A DNA stretch of 33,715 nt. It comes from a virus. A program made the translations under genes and the position numbers. The stretch spans positions 1 to 33,715 of IMG/VR virus record IMGVR_UViG_3300006805_002624; one strand, written 5' to 3'. The notes below the pieces were generated by a model. That model had not been told where the DNA came from, did not search any database, and worked only from the letters and a program-made list of their open reading frames with translations. Position 1 is the stretch's first letter; each line of letters begins with the position of its first letter. Positions 15,149-23,266 of the stretch are shown in pieces.

Positions 15149-15616
15149 ATGGATCACAAAAAAGGTGTCGTTGAATTGATATCATCGATCGAGACTAAGG
15201 ATCGTCGGTTTCGGTTTGCTCTCGGCATCTTTATGATGCTGATTGCCCTGGCTCTATTAGCCGTTTTTATGGTCCAATTTAATTCAGCACAGGCATCTAG
15301 GGACCAGGGCGCAGATCGCCAGCGCGAGATCCTCAAACTACAACAGCACAACGATGAGGAATTTGCTAAGCAGACTCGTTACATCCAGTGCATAGCCCAG
15401 TTCTTCGCGACTAAAGATCGAGCTAGTCGCGTGTTGACTGATCTTGATAATTGTAGTTTTTTGCAAGATGGCCAGCCTGTAACCGGCGTTGTGCTGCCAG
15501 CGACGAATGTCTTGCCAGGCGATTCGATACCAGGCCAGTCGGTTACGCCAACAACAATTCCGTCATCTACTGGCACCACGCCACAAACAGCCAACAATGA
15601 TTCAGTCCCACCGTAG
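15149..15616 (+). CDS. membrane protein with extracellular Ser/Thr/Pro tail
   Basis: Protein of 155 residues from ATG 15149, which has AAAGGGG upstream; the frame extends further but without a good start signal. Residues 26-46 (GIFMMLIALALLAVFMVQF) are one membrane segment. The following 55 residues form a polar helix (QREILKLQQHNDEEFAKQ) with two cysteines. The last 50 residues are a flexible Pro/Thr/Ser tail. The topology suggests a cytoplasmic basic head, one span and an exported tail. The stop is followed by about 110 bases without a gene, then a promoter. Confidence 0.6.
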   Translation: MDHKKGVVELISSIETKDRRFRFALGIFMMLIALALLAVFMVQFNSAQASRDQGADRQREILKLQQHNDEEFAKQTRYIQCIAQFFATKDRASRVLTDLDNCSFLQDGQPVTGVVLPATNVLPGDSIPGQSVTPTTIPSSTGTTPQTANNDSVPP

Positions 15617-15703
15617 AACTCCACGGATGGTGCAGTTAAGCCGGTTGAGGTGCTAGGCATCCCTGTTTGTGTGCCGCTGACTACAATCTGTCTTGCCGAT
15701 TAA

Positions 15704-15735
15704 TGGTATAGTGGAATTATAACTAGGAGGATCTG
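15704..15735 (+). promoter_or_regulatory. extended -10 promoter before the lysis genes
   Basis: TGGTATAGT (15704-15712) is an extended -10 of the TGn type. The leader is about 16 bases and contains AGGAGG six bases before ATG 15736. No -35 match is seen. Confidence 0.55.
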
Positions 15736-15975
15736 ATGGCAACCAAACTATTCAAAAACTGGGAAAAAGAAAAGAACATCATGGTCAATATCCCCGATGT
15801 GAGCGACGAAAATCAAAGGGTCACTGAGGAGTATTTTCAGCAAATAGTCGACTTATACGGATTTACCGGCGTCAACCACGACGACCGAATCAAGTTTTTG
15901 AAAGATAATAACTATGAAGTGACGCGGGAAAATATGACCGCCGATCTGTCGTCTCGACAGGCGGAGGTAGAATAA
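15736..15975 (+). CDS. hypothetical 79-residue protein
   Basis: Small charged protein (MATKLFKNWEKEKN start) with predicted helix and few hydrophobic residues. The motif YFQQIVDLYGFTGVNHDDRIKFL near the centre suggests a compact helical domain. There is no membrane segment. Strong AGGAGG ribosome binding site and its own extended -10 promoter. It ends on the base before the lysin ATG region, so it is co-expressed with the endolysin. No family recognised; a lysis-regulating role is possible but not shown. Confidence 0.6.
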   Translation: MATKLFKNWEKEKNIMVNIPDVSDENQRVTEEYFQQIVDLYGFTGVNHDDRIKFLKDNNYEVTRENMTADLSSRQAEVE

Positions 15976-17138
15976 TGGCTGAAATTAGAGTTGCAGATAT
16001 TAGCCGATGGCAAGGCACTATCGATTGGAACACGTTTAAGAATCATATCGACGCAGTAATTATTAAGGCCACTGGATCCGACGGTGGTTTGTACACAGAT
16101 GGTATGCTCGGCCGTAACCGTGATGAAGCCCGCCGCCTTGGAATTCCACGCTGGTATTATCACTATAAGGGTGTTGGATCAGCTCGGGACCAAGCTGCTT
16201 ATATGCTTAATGCTATTGGCATTCAGGCCGGCGAGGGTATTGTTATCGATGATGAAAACGAGGGCAAAGTAAATGTTGGCTTCATTGCTGAATTCACGGA
16301 TGCTATCAAAGAACTTACTGGCGGCTTGATCAACGTGGCTTATTCGAATCTATCCAGGTTTCAGGGCGTAGACCTAAGCCCCATCAAAGACCGTAATGTT
16401 GGCGCATGGGTAGCTAAGTACGGCCAAAACACGGGAACCATCGAGGGAGCCGGCGCGGCTCCTGGCGGCATCGATCTGCCGATCATTGCTTGGCAGTATA
16501 CCAGCGCGGCACGCATTCCTGGTGTCTCGGCTAACACCGTTGATATGAGCGTTTTTTACGGTGACGTCAATCAATTCTTAGCCTACGGTGCGAGCGGCAA
16601 TGTTCCACAGGTCAGCCCACCAAGCACAGCAACTCCGCAATCTCCAGGCAACGGAACTTATACTGTTGTAAAAGGTGACACGCTTTCTGGTATTGGCGCC
16701 AAGCTTGTTATCGACTGGCGCAACATTGCAGCCACAAACGGTATCGTTGCTCCGTACACGATTTATCCCGGCCAAGTACTCAAGATCTATGGTGGTACCA
16801 TGTCCCAAACTGTCACCTCTGGTGGTGGATCCTACATGGTTGTTAGCGGTGACAACCTAATCGGAATCGGCCAAAAGACCGGCCACGACTGGCAAGAAAT
16901 TGCGAAACTTAATGGCATTAGTTCGCCTTATACAATCTATCCCGGCCAGTCTCTCAAGTTGCCTGGCGGCGGTGTGACTGAACCGGCGCAAGCTCAATCA
17001 ACGTATACGGTTGTTCCGGGCGATTACCTGAGCAAGATCGGTGCCGCTACTGGCGTAGCATGGACCCGAATTGCCGAACTCAACGGAATTTCCGCACCGT
17101 ATGTTATCTATCCCGGCCAAGTTCTTAAATTAAACTAA
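15975..17138 (+). CDS. endolysin: GH25 muramidase with three LysM domains
   Basis: Cell-wall lysozyme of 387 residues that cuts the glycan strand for release of progeny. Residues 1-205 are the GH25 barrel: VADISRWQGTIDW with Asp8, VIIKATGSDG, RWYYHYKG, the catalytic IDDEN (91-95, a D-x-E site) and NTVDMSVFYGD near the end. Three LysM repeats follow at about 227-271, 286-329 and 343-387, each ending in a YPGQ-x-LK strand. They bind GlcNAc in peptidoglycan. Serine/proline linkers separate them. The three-LysM tail is typical of lysins for monoderm hosts. No signal peptide is present, so export through the neighbouring holin is expected. The ribosome binding site GGAGG lies in the end of the preceding gene. 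Confidence 0.95.
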   Translation: MAEIRVADISRWQGTIDWNTFKNHIDAVIIKATGSDGGLYTDGMLGRNRDEARRLGIPRWYYHYKGVGSARDQAAYMLNAIGIQAGEGIVIDDENEGKVNVGFIAEFTDAIKELTGGLINVAYSNLSRFQGVDLSPIKDRNVGAWVAKYGQNTGTIEGAGAAPGGIDLPIIAWQYTSAARIPGVSANTVDMSVFYGDVNQFLAYGASGNVPQVSPPSTATPQSPGNGTYTVVKGDTLSGIGAKLVIDWRNIAATNGIVAPYTIYPGQVLKIYGGTMSQTVTSGGGSYMVVSGDNLIGIGQKTGHDWQEIAKLNGISSPYTIYPGQSLKLPGGGVTEPAQAQSTYTVVPGDYLSKIGAATGVAWTRIAELNGISAPYVIYPGQVLKLN

Positions 17139-17151
17139 CGGAGGGAACGCG

Positions 17152-17406
17152 ATGGAAATTCCAGGCGCATCACCAATAACACCAAAACAATGGCAAAAAG
17201 TATTAAAGGCTCTATGTTATAGCTTTGGTTCTGGCTTTGCAGCCGGCTTCTCGTTAGCCGTGACAGGCGCACTTAGCGGCCTGGTAAACGGAGGTAGCTT
17301 GTCGGTCAATACAGCTCTCATCGTGGCTCTGGTGGCCGGTGGCCTAGTCGGCGCATTTAACAGTATTGCTGTGACCATCAAACAGCTATTTACACCCGGC
17401 GAATAG
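17152..17406 (+). CDS. holin
   Basis: Membrane pore protein of 84 residues. It has two hydrophobic stretches: SFGSGFAAGFSLAVTGALSGL (about 24-44) and ALIVALVAGGLVGAFNSIAV (about 55-74). The N terminus is polar and the C terminus short, the common two-span holin layout. GGAGG lies eight bases upstream. It directly follows the lysin, so together they form the standard lysis pair. The gene end contains TTTACA, which is the candidate -35 of the downstream RNA. Confidence 0.8.
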   Translation: MEIPGASPITPKQWQKVLKALCYSFGSGFAAGFSLAVTGALSGLVNGGSLSVNTALIVALVAGGLVGAFNSIAVTIKQLFTPGE

Positions 17407-17417
17407 TTTGTTACTTT
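17389..17417 (+). promoter_or_regulatory. possible promoter for the structured RNA
   Basis: TTTACA (17389-17394), exactly 17 bases, TACTTT (17412-17417). Start would be near 17424, right at the 5' arm of the first stem. Confidence 0.45.
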
Positions 17418-17423
17418 ATCCGG

Positions 17424-17569
17424 GTGCTCAGTCCAAATAGTGCAAGAACACACGTCATTCGCGGACGTGGCCCAGCTAAGCGGGTGCACTGGAGCTGGAG
17501 ATAATATCCTGCAAAAATCCAGCCTGAGCCAGGAATCAAAACCCGCCAATTCTGGAATGGCGGGTTTTT
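17424..17569 (+). ncRNA. candidate structured non-coding RNA (three-way junction)
   Basis: The gene-free stretch after the holin folds by eye into a three-way junction. P1 pairs GCTCAG (17426-17431) with CTGAGC (17524-17529). P2 pairs AGTGCA (17439-17444) with TGCACT (17485-17490) and contains P3, CACGTC (17451-17456) with GACGTG (17464-17469). P4 pairs GCTGGA (17494-17499) with TCCAGC (17518-17523) and lies directly against P1. A terminator hairpin ends it. It has no tRNA T-loop or CCA and no open frame. I recognise no known RNA family. Function is unknown; a regulatory or packaging-related RNA is possible. Confidence 0.5.
17538..17569 (+). terminator. rho-independent terminator
   Basis: Perfect 11-bp stem (17538-17548 with 17558-17568), nine-base loop and T-run. 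It ends the lysis operon and the candidate RNA, just before the leaderless promoter at 17580. Confidence 0.92.
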
Positions 17570-17579
17570 CTGTTTAGGC

Positions 17580-17591
17580 TATAATGAGCTT
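17580..17591 (+). promoter_or_regulatory. leaderless -10 element before the SGNH gene
   Basis: Perfect TATAAT (17580-17585), six bases GAGCTT, then ATG 17592. There is no Shine-Dalgarno sequence. A terminator lies directly upstream, so a promoter is required here. Confidence 0.75.
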
Positions 17592-19226
17592 ATGTCAAAC
17601 CCAGCAGCAGATTTTCCAGCAGCGGTGCATAGCCCTGTTGATACTACGGCCAACGCCACTAGCGCGCTTGGTGAAACTGGTCCCACTCACTCACAGGTAC
17701 ATGGAAAAACAGAATCAGAAATAGTTGCTATCCAGCAAAAGCTCGGGATCGGTGCAGCGCCGGCTAGTTCAGCGTCGGCTCGAGAAGTGCTTAGAGTTGA
17801 CGGCAGTGGAAACAGTGAATGGGCAGCCAACGATGAGAAGCCCCGGCCACTTGGATCGCGGGTTATTGGTTTGGGCGATTCAATTATGGCGGCCACAACG
17901 CCAAGTGGCCAGTTTGGTAGCGCGGGCCCCTACACTGATTCCCGGCCAAACTTTAATGCCTGGTTTAATCGAATGTGTTACGCAAACCCAAAGCGATTTT
18001 ATCGGCTCCGAAATGCTGGTATCGGCGGTGACGTTACTGGTGGTTATGGAAAAACCACCACTGTCGTTACAGCCGGATTAACTACCAGCGTTACTTATCG
18101 GGTCACTAAAGGCACCAAAATGTTTGGGGTGAATACCCTTTATATTGGCGCGCTGGACGGTACGAACGACACAAAGACGCCAAGCGGCCACGTAGATAAT
18201 GGCGATGGCACGTTTACTGTTAGCTGGTCTGGCACGATGGTAAACACCTGGCCGGCTGATTCAGATATCCGTTGGGGTATGCTCGGTCGCTTGCAAACAG
18301 ATGTTATTAACTGGAACCCGGAGGTTGTTTTTGTACACGGTGGTACAAACGATCTGAACAATTTAACCACCGCCCAAATCGTTTCAGCCCTCATGGACAT
18401 TGGAACCGACTTGCGAGCGGCCAATATCGAACCGATCTTTATGGAGCTCTTGCCGCGTTCCACGTATATGAGCCAAGTTGTTCAAGTAAACGACGCATTG
18501 CGCTATGCTTGTCGAACTTATGCCGGTGGGTCATTTCATCTAATCCCTATTTATGACGTTTTCGCCGGCTCAGATGGTATGTATTCTTCTGTTGCTTATA
18601 GTTCTGATGGCCTACACCCAAGTGCGCTTGGTAATAATATGATCGCGAATTTGGTTGTTGCGTATATGGAAAAATTGCCGATGCGCATTAGTGCTGTTCC
18701 AACATCTGCATACGATACTGATCCAGTGAACTTACTCCAAAATACTCACTTCTTAACTGGTTCAGCGGGCGGTGGTGGCACGATTCCGACAGGCTGGACG
18801 TACAATCCATTCTTTACGACTAACACCATCCCATCATTGCAAACACCGGGCCCACTAGACGCAATCAGGGGCAACTGGTTTAGGTGGCGCTGTACGGCAG
18901 CAACCGGGACCACATCGATCCGCAAAGCGCTCACATCACAGCCGGCAGTTGGTGATTTCTTTCGGATCTCAGCTCGAGTTAAAACTGTTGGGCTAACTGG
19001 CGGCATGACAGTCACGCTCCAATATCTCGATGGATCATTCAATAACAATCTGATTCATAACTTGGCAGAAAACACCGAAGTTACTTTGTTTACAACCACA
19101 GCAAGAGTAAGCTCGGCCAACAATAATATATTTGAGATTCTCGTTACACCAGTTGGCGGCACCGGCGATTTATATGTTGGTGAAGTCTTTGTGCAAAATT
19201 TGGGGCCATTAGGGAGGACGCCATGA
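17592..19226 (+). CDS. SGNH/GDSL esterase fused to a carbohydrate-binding-like domain
   Basis: Probable tail-associated esterase of 544 residues. Residues 1-80 are a low-complexity attachment region (SQVHGKTESEI is typical of fibre N termini). The SGNH core has GLGDSI (block I, Ser97), NAGIGGD (141-147), HGGTNDL (249-255) and DGLHPSALG (339-347) with Asp339 and His342. All four catalytic blocks are present. A beta-rich insert (about 155-225) interrupts blocks II and III. Residues 380-540 resemble a CBM4/9-like jelly roll (NLLQNTHFLTG, then beta strands). Such enzymes remove acetyl or other ester groups from surface glycans during adsorption. Transcription is probably leaderless from TATAAT six bases before ATG. 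Confidence 0.85.
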   Translation: MSNPAADFPAAVHSPVDTTANATSALGETGPTHSQVHGKTESEIVAIQQKLGIGAAPASSASAREVLRVDGSGNSEWAANDEKPRPLGSRVIGLGDSIMAATTPSGQFGSAGPYTDSRPNFNAWFNRMCYANPKRFYRLRNAGIGGDVTGGYGKTTTVVTAGLTTSVTYRVTKGTKMFGVNTLYIGALDGTNDTKTPSGHVDNGDGTFTVSWSGTMVNTWPADSDIRWGMLGRLQTDVINWNPEVVFVHGGTNDLNNLTTAQIVSALMDIGTDLRAANIEPIFMELLPRSTYMSQVVQVNDALRYACRTYAGGSFHLIPIYDVFAGSDGMYSSVAYSSDGLHPSALGNNMIANLVVAYMEKLPMRISAVPTSAYDTDPVNLLQNTHFLTGSAGGGGTIPTGWTYNPFFTTNTIPSLQTPGPLDAIRGNWFRWRCTAATGTTSIRKALTSQPAVGDFFRISARVKTVGLTGGMTVTLQYLDGSFNNNLIHNLAENTEVTLFTTTARVSSANNNIFEILVTPVGGTGDLYVGEVFVQNLGPLGRTP

Positions 19227-19936
19227 TAGTATCAGCACCCAGTGCATCAATTATGGACATCCTGCGAGCGATCGGTGCTCGCATTTTTGGCGGTGATTCG
19301 CAAAAAGGCGGTGAGTACGTTATCCCTCGTATTGACCTGGCGGCCAGTTGGACCGCTAATAACCCGGTACTTGGATATTTAGAAATTGGTTTTGAATTAG
19401 ATACTGGTAAGTGCAAAATCGGAAACTCTGTTACTGCCTGGAATAGCTTGGGTTATTTCACCCCAACGCTAAATAATATTCCTACTCCAACTGGCACAGT
19501 CCAAATGGGTGGTCAATACGTCAGTAACGTTGCCGCACCGTTCTTCGGCAACGACGCAGCAAACAAAACTTACGGTGGTTCGGGCACCAAGACTATGACC
19601 AACACCCGAACGCCGCCACGCGTGCTCAGCGCTGCGTCTGCTTCGCCTTTGACAACAGAAAAAGATACATACGACCTTTTCAAGTTTACGGCCCTTGCAG
19701 CGGCTTTAAACATCGCAAACCACTCAACCAGCACCCCGAGTGATGGTGAGCAAATCCGCATCCGACTACTAGATAATGGCACAGCTCGAGCTTTAACTTA
19801 CGGCACAAACTATGTTGCAAAAGGCGGTACAGCACTGCCTAATACAACGGTACTTGGCAAAAATATGGAACTACTATTCGAGTGGGATTCCGGCCTCGTC
19901 AAGTACAACCTTATGGCTGTGACACAGGAGACATAA
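19223..19936 (+). CDS. tail fibre / tropism-determinant-like protein
   Basis: Protein of 237 residues. The segment NNPVLGYLEIGFELDTGK followed by CKIGNSVTAWNSLGY (about 53-86) is the repeat seen in phage hyaluronidase-like and major-tropism-determinant-like fibres. The rest is beta-rich with a C-terminal jelly-roll-like region (GEQIRIRLLDNG and ALTYGTNYVAKGG). It overlaps the esterase gene by four bases with GGAGG just upstream, so both proteins are made together. A structural role in receptor contact is inferred. Confidence 0.7.
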   Translation: MIVSAPSASIMDILRAIGARIFGGDSQKGGEYVIPRIDLAASWTANNPVLGYLEIGFELDTGKCKIGNSVTAWNSLGYFTPTLNNIPTPTGTVQMGGQYVSNVAAPFFGNDAANKTYGGSGTKTMTNTRTPPRVLSAASASPLTTEKDTYDLFKFTALAAALNIANHSTSTPSDGEQIRIRLLDNGTARALTYGTNYVAKGGTALPNTTVLGKNMELLFEWDSGLVKYNLMAVTQET

Positions 19937-19939
19937 CCT

Positions 19940-22024
19940 ATGGCGAATCGCTATTGGGTTGCAGGTGGTTCAACACTCCACAACGGTACGGACACAAATA
20001 ACTGGTCAACTACTAGTGGTGGTGCGTCAGGTGCTTCTGTTCCTACGTCTAGCGACGATGTGTTTATAGATGCAAACTCCGGTTCTGGCGCTTACCAGTG
20101 GACGGCTGCTGCTGTCATGCGCAGTATTGATATGACTGGTTTCACCGGAACGTTTAACATGGGTGGCGCTGTGAATGTAAACATCTATGGAAGCATGACG
20201 CTTAATGCTTCTGTAACACCTTCTGGGACGGCATTTTCAACACAAACTTTTGCCGCAACCTCAACTGGTTTTACAATCGACACAAAGGGGTGGCCGCTTG
20301 GTAGCGTAACCTTTACAGGCGTGGGTGGTGGCTGGACGTTGAACAGTGCCTTACAAGTTGGGGCATCTGGTACAGCCATACTAACACTAACGAATGGCAC
20401 ACTTGATACGAATGGCAAGACTGTAACGGCCGGTGGGTTTAACTCAAACAATACTAATACACGAGTGTTGACATTGGGTGCATCAGCTTTGAACCTGAGC
20501 ACAACCAGCCCTTGGAATGTTAATGTAACAAACCTAACTGTAACTGCAAATACTAGCGTTGTTACTTGTAGCGCTAATGGTGCATCATTTATTACATGGC
20601 AAACATTCAACTGGAATGGGATGTCCTTAGTATTCACTGGGGGTGTTGCTAATACCGGCGTAACAACAAACCTCACATTCGCTAACTTTACATTTACGGG
20701 TACAGCCGCCAAGACAAATGTTCTGACTCTGTATGGAAACATAACGACAACTGGCACATTCACTATTAATGGCAACTCTGTTATCAACAGAGCACTTGTC
20801 AACACAAACATACTAGGGACTACTAGAACTGTGACCGCAGCCGCTGTCTCTCTCAGCAATGTCGATTTTATGGACATAGCCGGTGCAGGAGCAGCTTCAC
20901 CATTTACAGGGACATCTCTTGGTAACGCATTGGGTAATTCTGGCATAACATTCACTACCCCTGTCACGAGATATGGAGTCGTCGCTGGTAACTGGTCAAG
21001 TACCGCAACATGGTCGGCAACATCTGGTGGTGCGGGGGGTGTTAGCGTGCCACTCTGTCACGATACAGTAATTTTAGATGCTAACTCTGCCGCAGGTACC
21101 TACACAGCAGATATGCCGAGAATGTGTGCTGACCTGACATGTACGGGCTTCACTCGAACACTCGCAACAACCAGTACAGCTAACACTATATTTGGTAGCC
21201 TCACACTTGGGTCGGGTATGACTAATTCCACTGGTTCAGCTATTACTCTTGCTGGTCGCAGTACCCATACTATTACATCGGCTGGCAAAACGTGGGGAGC
21301 GACCTTTAATATAAATTCCTTTGGTGGTTCATACACGTTCCAAGATGCTTTTACGACCACAGGTGCTCTCAATCATAATAACGGTGGTTTAGACTTTAAT
21401 AGCCAAGTGATTGCACTACTAAGCTTTTCTTCACCATCGCCAACCACGCGCAGCCTTACGGGTGGTACAGCAACTATAAACCTTACCAATACCACAGCAT
21501 CAAACTTATGGATTCAAGTGAGCAGTGGGCTTACTCAGAGCATGACAAACACTAATATTGTTGTTGCTAATGCATCGGCTAACCAACGAGATATTGTCGG
21601 TAACGGTAACATTTTAGGCACACTTACCTACACGGTGGCCGGCTCAACTGGCCGGCTATACATTCGTGGTACAGGTGGCGATTCGTTTGGGGCAATTAAC
21701 TTTAGCGACGCAACGAATGCTCGGACTTTGCGGTTCCAGGCTGGGCTTACGTTCACCATTAGAGATGGCACGAAGTTTAACGTAAACGGTACTAGCGGAA
21801 AATTGATGAGCATTGAAACCCAAACGGCTGGAGTGGCTGCAACGCTTGCCTTTACTACCGGAATTGTGAGCTGTGATTACCTGTCTGTTAAAGATATAAC
21901 TGCCTCTATAACGACCCCAGCATATTGTGGTGTGAATGGTGTACTGGTGTCTGGAACTACAAATTGGTTAGCTTCCGCCCCACCAGTTCTATCCAATGCT
22001 GACTTCTTTTTCTCGACCGCATAA
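19940..22024 (+). CDS. large repetitive beta-structured surface protein
   Basis: Protein of 694 residues, rich in Thr, Ser, Asn, Ala and Gly, with many short strands such as TLTNGTLDTNGKTVTAGGF typical of a beta-helix or adhesin-like fibre. An internal duplication is visible: residues 4-47 (RYWVAGG, NWSTTSGGASGASVP, DANSGSGAY) and about 343-387 (RYGVVAGNWSS, SATSGGAGGVSVP, DANSAAGTY). Two related modules of about 340 residues are therefore joined. There is an AGGAG ribosome binding site. A long shadow frame of 260 residues on the other strand is caused by the skewed composition. The likely role is a tail fibre or depolymerase-like spike, though no catalytic motif is seen. Confidence 0.7.
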   Translation: MANRYWVAGGSTLHNGTDTNNWSTTSGGASGASVPTSSDDVFIDANSGSGAYQWTAAAVMRSIDMTGFTGTFNMGGAVNVNIYGSMTLNASVTPSGTAFSTQTFAATSTGFTIDTKGWPLGSVTFTGVGGGWTLNSALQVGASGTAILTLTNGTLDTNGKTVTAGGFNSNNTNTRVLTLGASALNLSTTSPWNVNVTNLTVTANTSVVTCSANGASFITWQTFNWNGMSLVFTGGVANTGVTTNLTFANFTFTGTAAKTNVLTLYGNITTTGTFTINGNSVINRALVNTNILGTTRTVTAAAVSLSNVDFMDIAGAGAASPFTGTSLGNALGNSGITFTTPVTRYGVVAGNWSSTATWSATSGGAGGVSVPLCHDTVILDANSAAGTYTADMPRMCADLTCTGFTRTLATTSTANTIFGSLTLGSGMTNSTGSAITLAGRSTHTITSAGKTWGATFNINSFGGSYTFQDAFTTTGALNHNNGGLDFNSQVIALLSFSSPSPTTRSLTGGTATINLTNTTASNLWIQVSSGLTQSMTNTNIVVANASANQRDIVGNGNILGTLTYTVAGSTGRLYIRGTGGDSFGAINFSDATNARTLRFQAGLTFTIRDGTKFNVNGTSGKLMSIETQTAGVAATLAFTTGIVSCDYLSVKDITASITTPAYCGVNGVLVSGTTNWLASAPPVLSNADFFFSTA

Positions 22025-22031
22025 GTTGCTG

Positions 22032-22043
22032 TAAACTGAGCAC
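22032..22043 (+). promoter_or_regulatory. leaderless -10 element
   Basis: TAAACT (22032-22037), six bases GAGCAC, ATG 22044. No Shine-Dalgarno sequence. Confidence 0.5.
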
Positions 22044-22226
22044 ATGAGTTGGTTCACTAAAACGAAAACGCCCTGGTATAACCGCTTACTCGGTGTGCTT
22101 GCCCTATGGGATAGTGATCGTTATCTGTGGGATGACCCAGTTGTCACCTGGGACCAGATATCTACCAACGGCGCGGCCGGCGATTGGCAAACCCCAAATT
22201 CGGGCAGTTGGTTTACTAAAAACTGA
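22044..22226 (+). CDS. small tryptophan-rich protein
   Basis: Hypothetical protein of 60 residues with seven Trp. It starts MSWFTKTKTPWYNR and ends GSWFTKN, so the SWFTK motif is present at both ends. The coding DNA shows the same as a direct repeat: 22047-22063 and 22206-22223 differ by one substitution and one extra A. No membrane segment or known domain. Transcription appears leaderless. The next leaderless gene starts 13 bases after its stop. Position between fibre and connector genes hints at a structural or assembly accessory, but this is unproven. Confidence 0.6.
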   Translation: MSWFTKTKTPWYNRLLGVLALWDSDRYLWDDPVVTWDQISTNGAAGDWQTPNSGSWFTKN

Positions 22227-22238
22227 TATACTCAGTTT
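22227..22238 (+). promoter_or_regulatory. leaderless -10 element
   Basis: TATACT (22227-22232), six bases CAGTTT, ATG 22239. No Shine-Dalgarno sequence. Confidence 0.55.
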
Positions 22239-22949
22239 ATGAGCCTAACAACTACTCCTCGAAACTATTTGACTATCGCAGAGTTGCAAATCCTGTCCAA
22301 CCTAACTGTCACCGATAATGACGAAGCCCTGCGCCAATTGGACCGTGCGGAAAAGGCAATTGACGATTATATCGGCTACCAATGCAAGAGTGTCGAACAA
22401 ATGGCGACCGGACAAGTCACCTCTGTAAATTCACTGAATGTTATCGATACTGGATCAGGTACTCCACTGGATGTTACGAATGGAACTTACGCCCGTTGTT
22501 TAATCGAAATCATCGGCGGTACTGGGGCTGGCCAGATCCGCTATATTGCGAGCTCCACAAGGTCCAGCAAGTCAGTTACGATTGTCGATGCCTGGGACAC
22601 TGCGCCCGATTCGACTTCGATTTATAAGATCTACCAATTAGCTAAATTCCCTCGTGGTTCAGACGTCAACAGCAACCGCGACGGCACTTCGATTTATAAG
22701 ACTATTCCGGAAGCTATTAAAAAGGCGGTTGCCGCTCAGATCGATTACTTTATCTCTAAGGGTGACGACTTCTTTACTGGCAATGATTCAAACGTCAATA
22801 GTGAACGGATTGGCAACTACTCTTATTCCCGAGGTGGCTCGGGTGCCGCTGCGTCTGTCGAATTAGTTTCGCCGAGGGTCCGATCGTTATTGGTTGGTTT
22901 TAAAAACTCTGGTGGCGAGCTAATTAACGACAATCCGACGACACTATGA
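22239..22949 (+). CDS. head-tail connector (adaptor) protein
   Basis: Protein of 236 residues resembling gp6/gp15-type adaptors that sit under the portal. YLTIAELQILSNLT followed by DNDEALRQLDRAEKAIDDYIGY (about 11-47) is the typical N-terminal helical bundle. A central beta insert (SLNVIDTGSGTPLDV through IYKIYQ, about 63-140) is extra compared with minimal adaptors. The second helical half has IPEAIKKAVAAQIDYFISKG. The C-terminal end (VSPRVRSLLVGFKN) is the usual adaptor tail. It is followed by a four-base overlap with the head closure gene. Transcription is probably leaderless from 22227. Confidence 0.78.
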   Translation: MSLTTTPRNYLTIAELQILSNLTVTDNDEALRQLDRAEKAIDDYIGYQCKSVEQMATGQVTSVNSLNVIDTGSGTPLDVTNGTYARCLIEIIGGTGAGQIRYIASSTRSSKSVTIVDAWDTAPDSTSIYKIYQLAKFPRGSDVNSNRDGTSIYKTIPEAIKKAVAAQIDYFISKGDDFFTGNDSNVNSERIGNYSYSRGGSGAAASVELVSPRVRSLLVGFKNSGGELINDNPTTL

Positions 22950-23266
22950 ACCTAGATCACTTACTCAAACAATTGTGCACGATCTCCACGGCCGGCGCCC
23001 AGGACAAATTTGGTAAAAAGACACAAGGTACTGCCGTCGAATATGACTGTCGCTTTCAGAAAACGTCTAGGGTGATCGCAACCACGCAACGTGAGCGAGA
23101 ACCCATTAATGGTGTTGTTTGGCTGTCAGCGACCGCCGTGGTGGCTCGTGACGATAAATTAACCTTTGATTCAGTCGACTACCGAGTTATGACCATCGAG
23201 CCGATGATTGATCGCAACGGCGCTACCCGCCACATTGAGCTAATGGTACAGGAGTGGAACCTATGA
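22946..23266 (+). CDS. head closure / head-tail joining protein
   Basis: Protein of 106 residues with a small beta-barrel pattern: AGAQDKFGKKTQG, VEYDCRFQKTSR, then DDKLTFDSVDYRVMTIEP and HIELMVQEW. This pattern is common to the SPP1 gp16/HK97 gp7-like closure family. Place in the order (adaptor, closure, neck, terminator, tail tube) supports the call. ATGA overlap with genes on both sides indicates translational coupling. The call is from pattern and position rather than a strong motif. Confidence 0.68.
   Translation: MNLDHLLKQLCTISTAGAQDKFGKKTQGTAVEYDCRFQKTSRVIATTQREREPINGVVWLSATAVVARDDKLTFDSVDYRVMTIEPMIDRNGATRHIELMVQEWNL

Noticed and set aside
17421-17535. tRNA or tRNA-like gene
   Set aside because: The fold lacks a T-loop, anticodon loop of correct size and CCA end; stems fit a three-way junction instead.
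20185-20967. 260-residue minus-strand open frame
   Set aside because: It is antisense to the repetitive fibre gene, lacks a start signal and has a Val/Pro-rich composition explained by the Thr/Asn-rich + strand codons.
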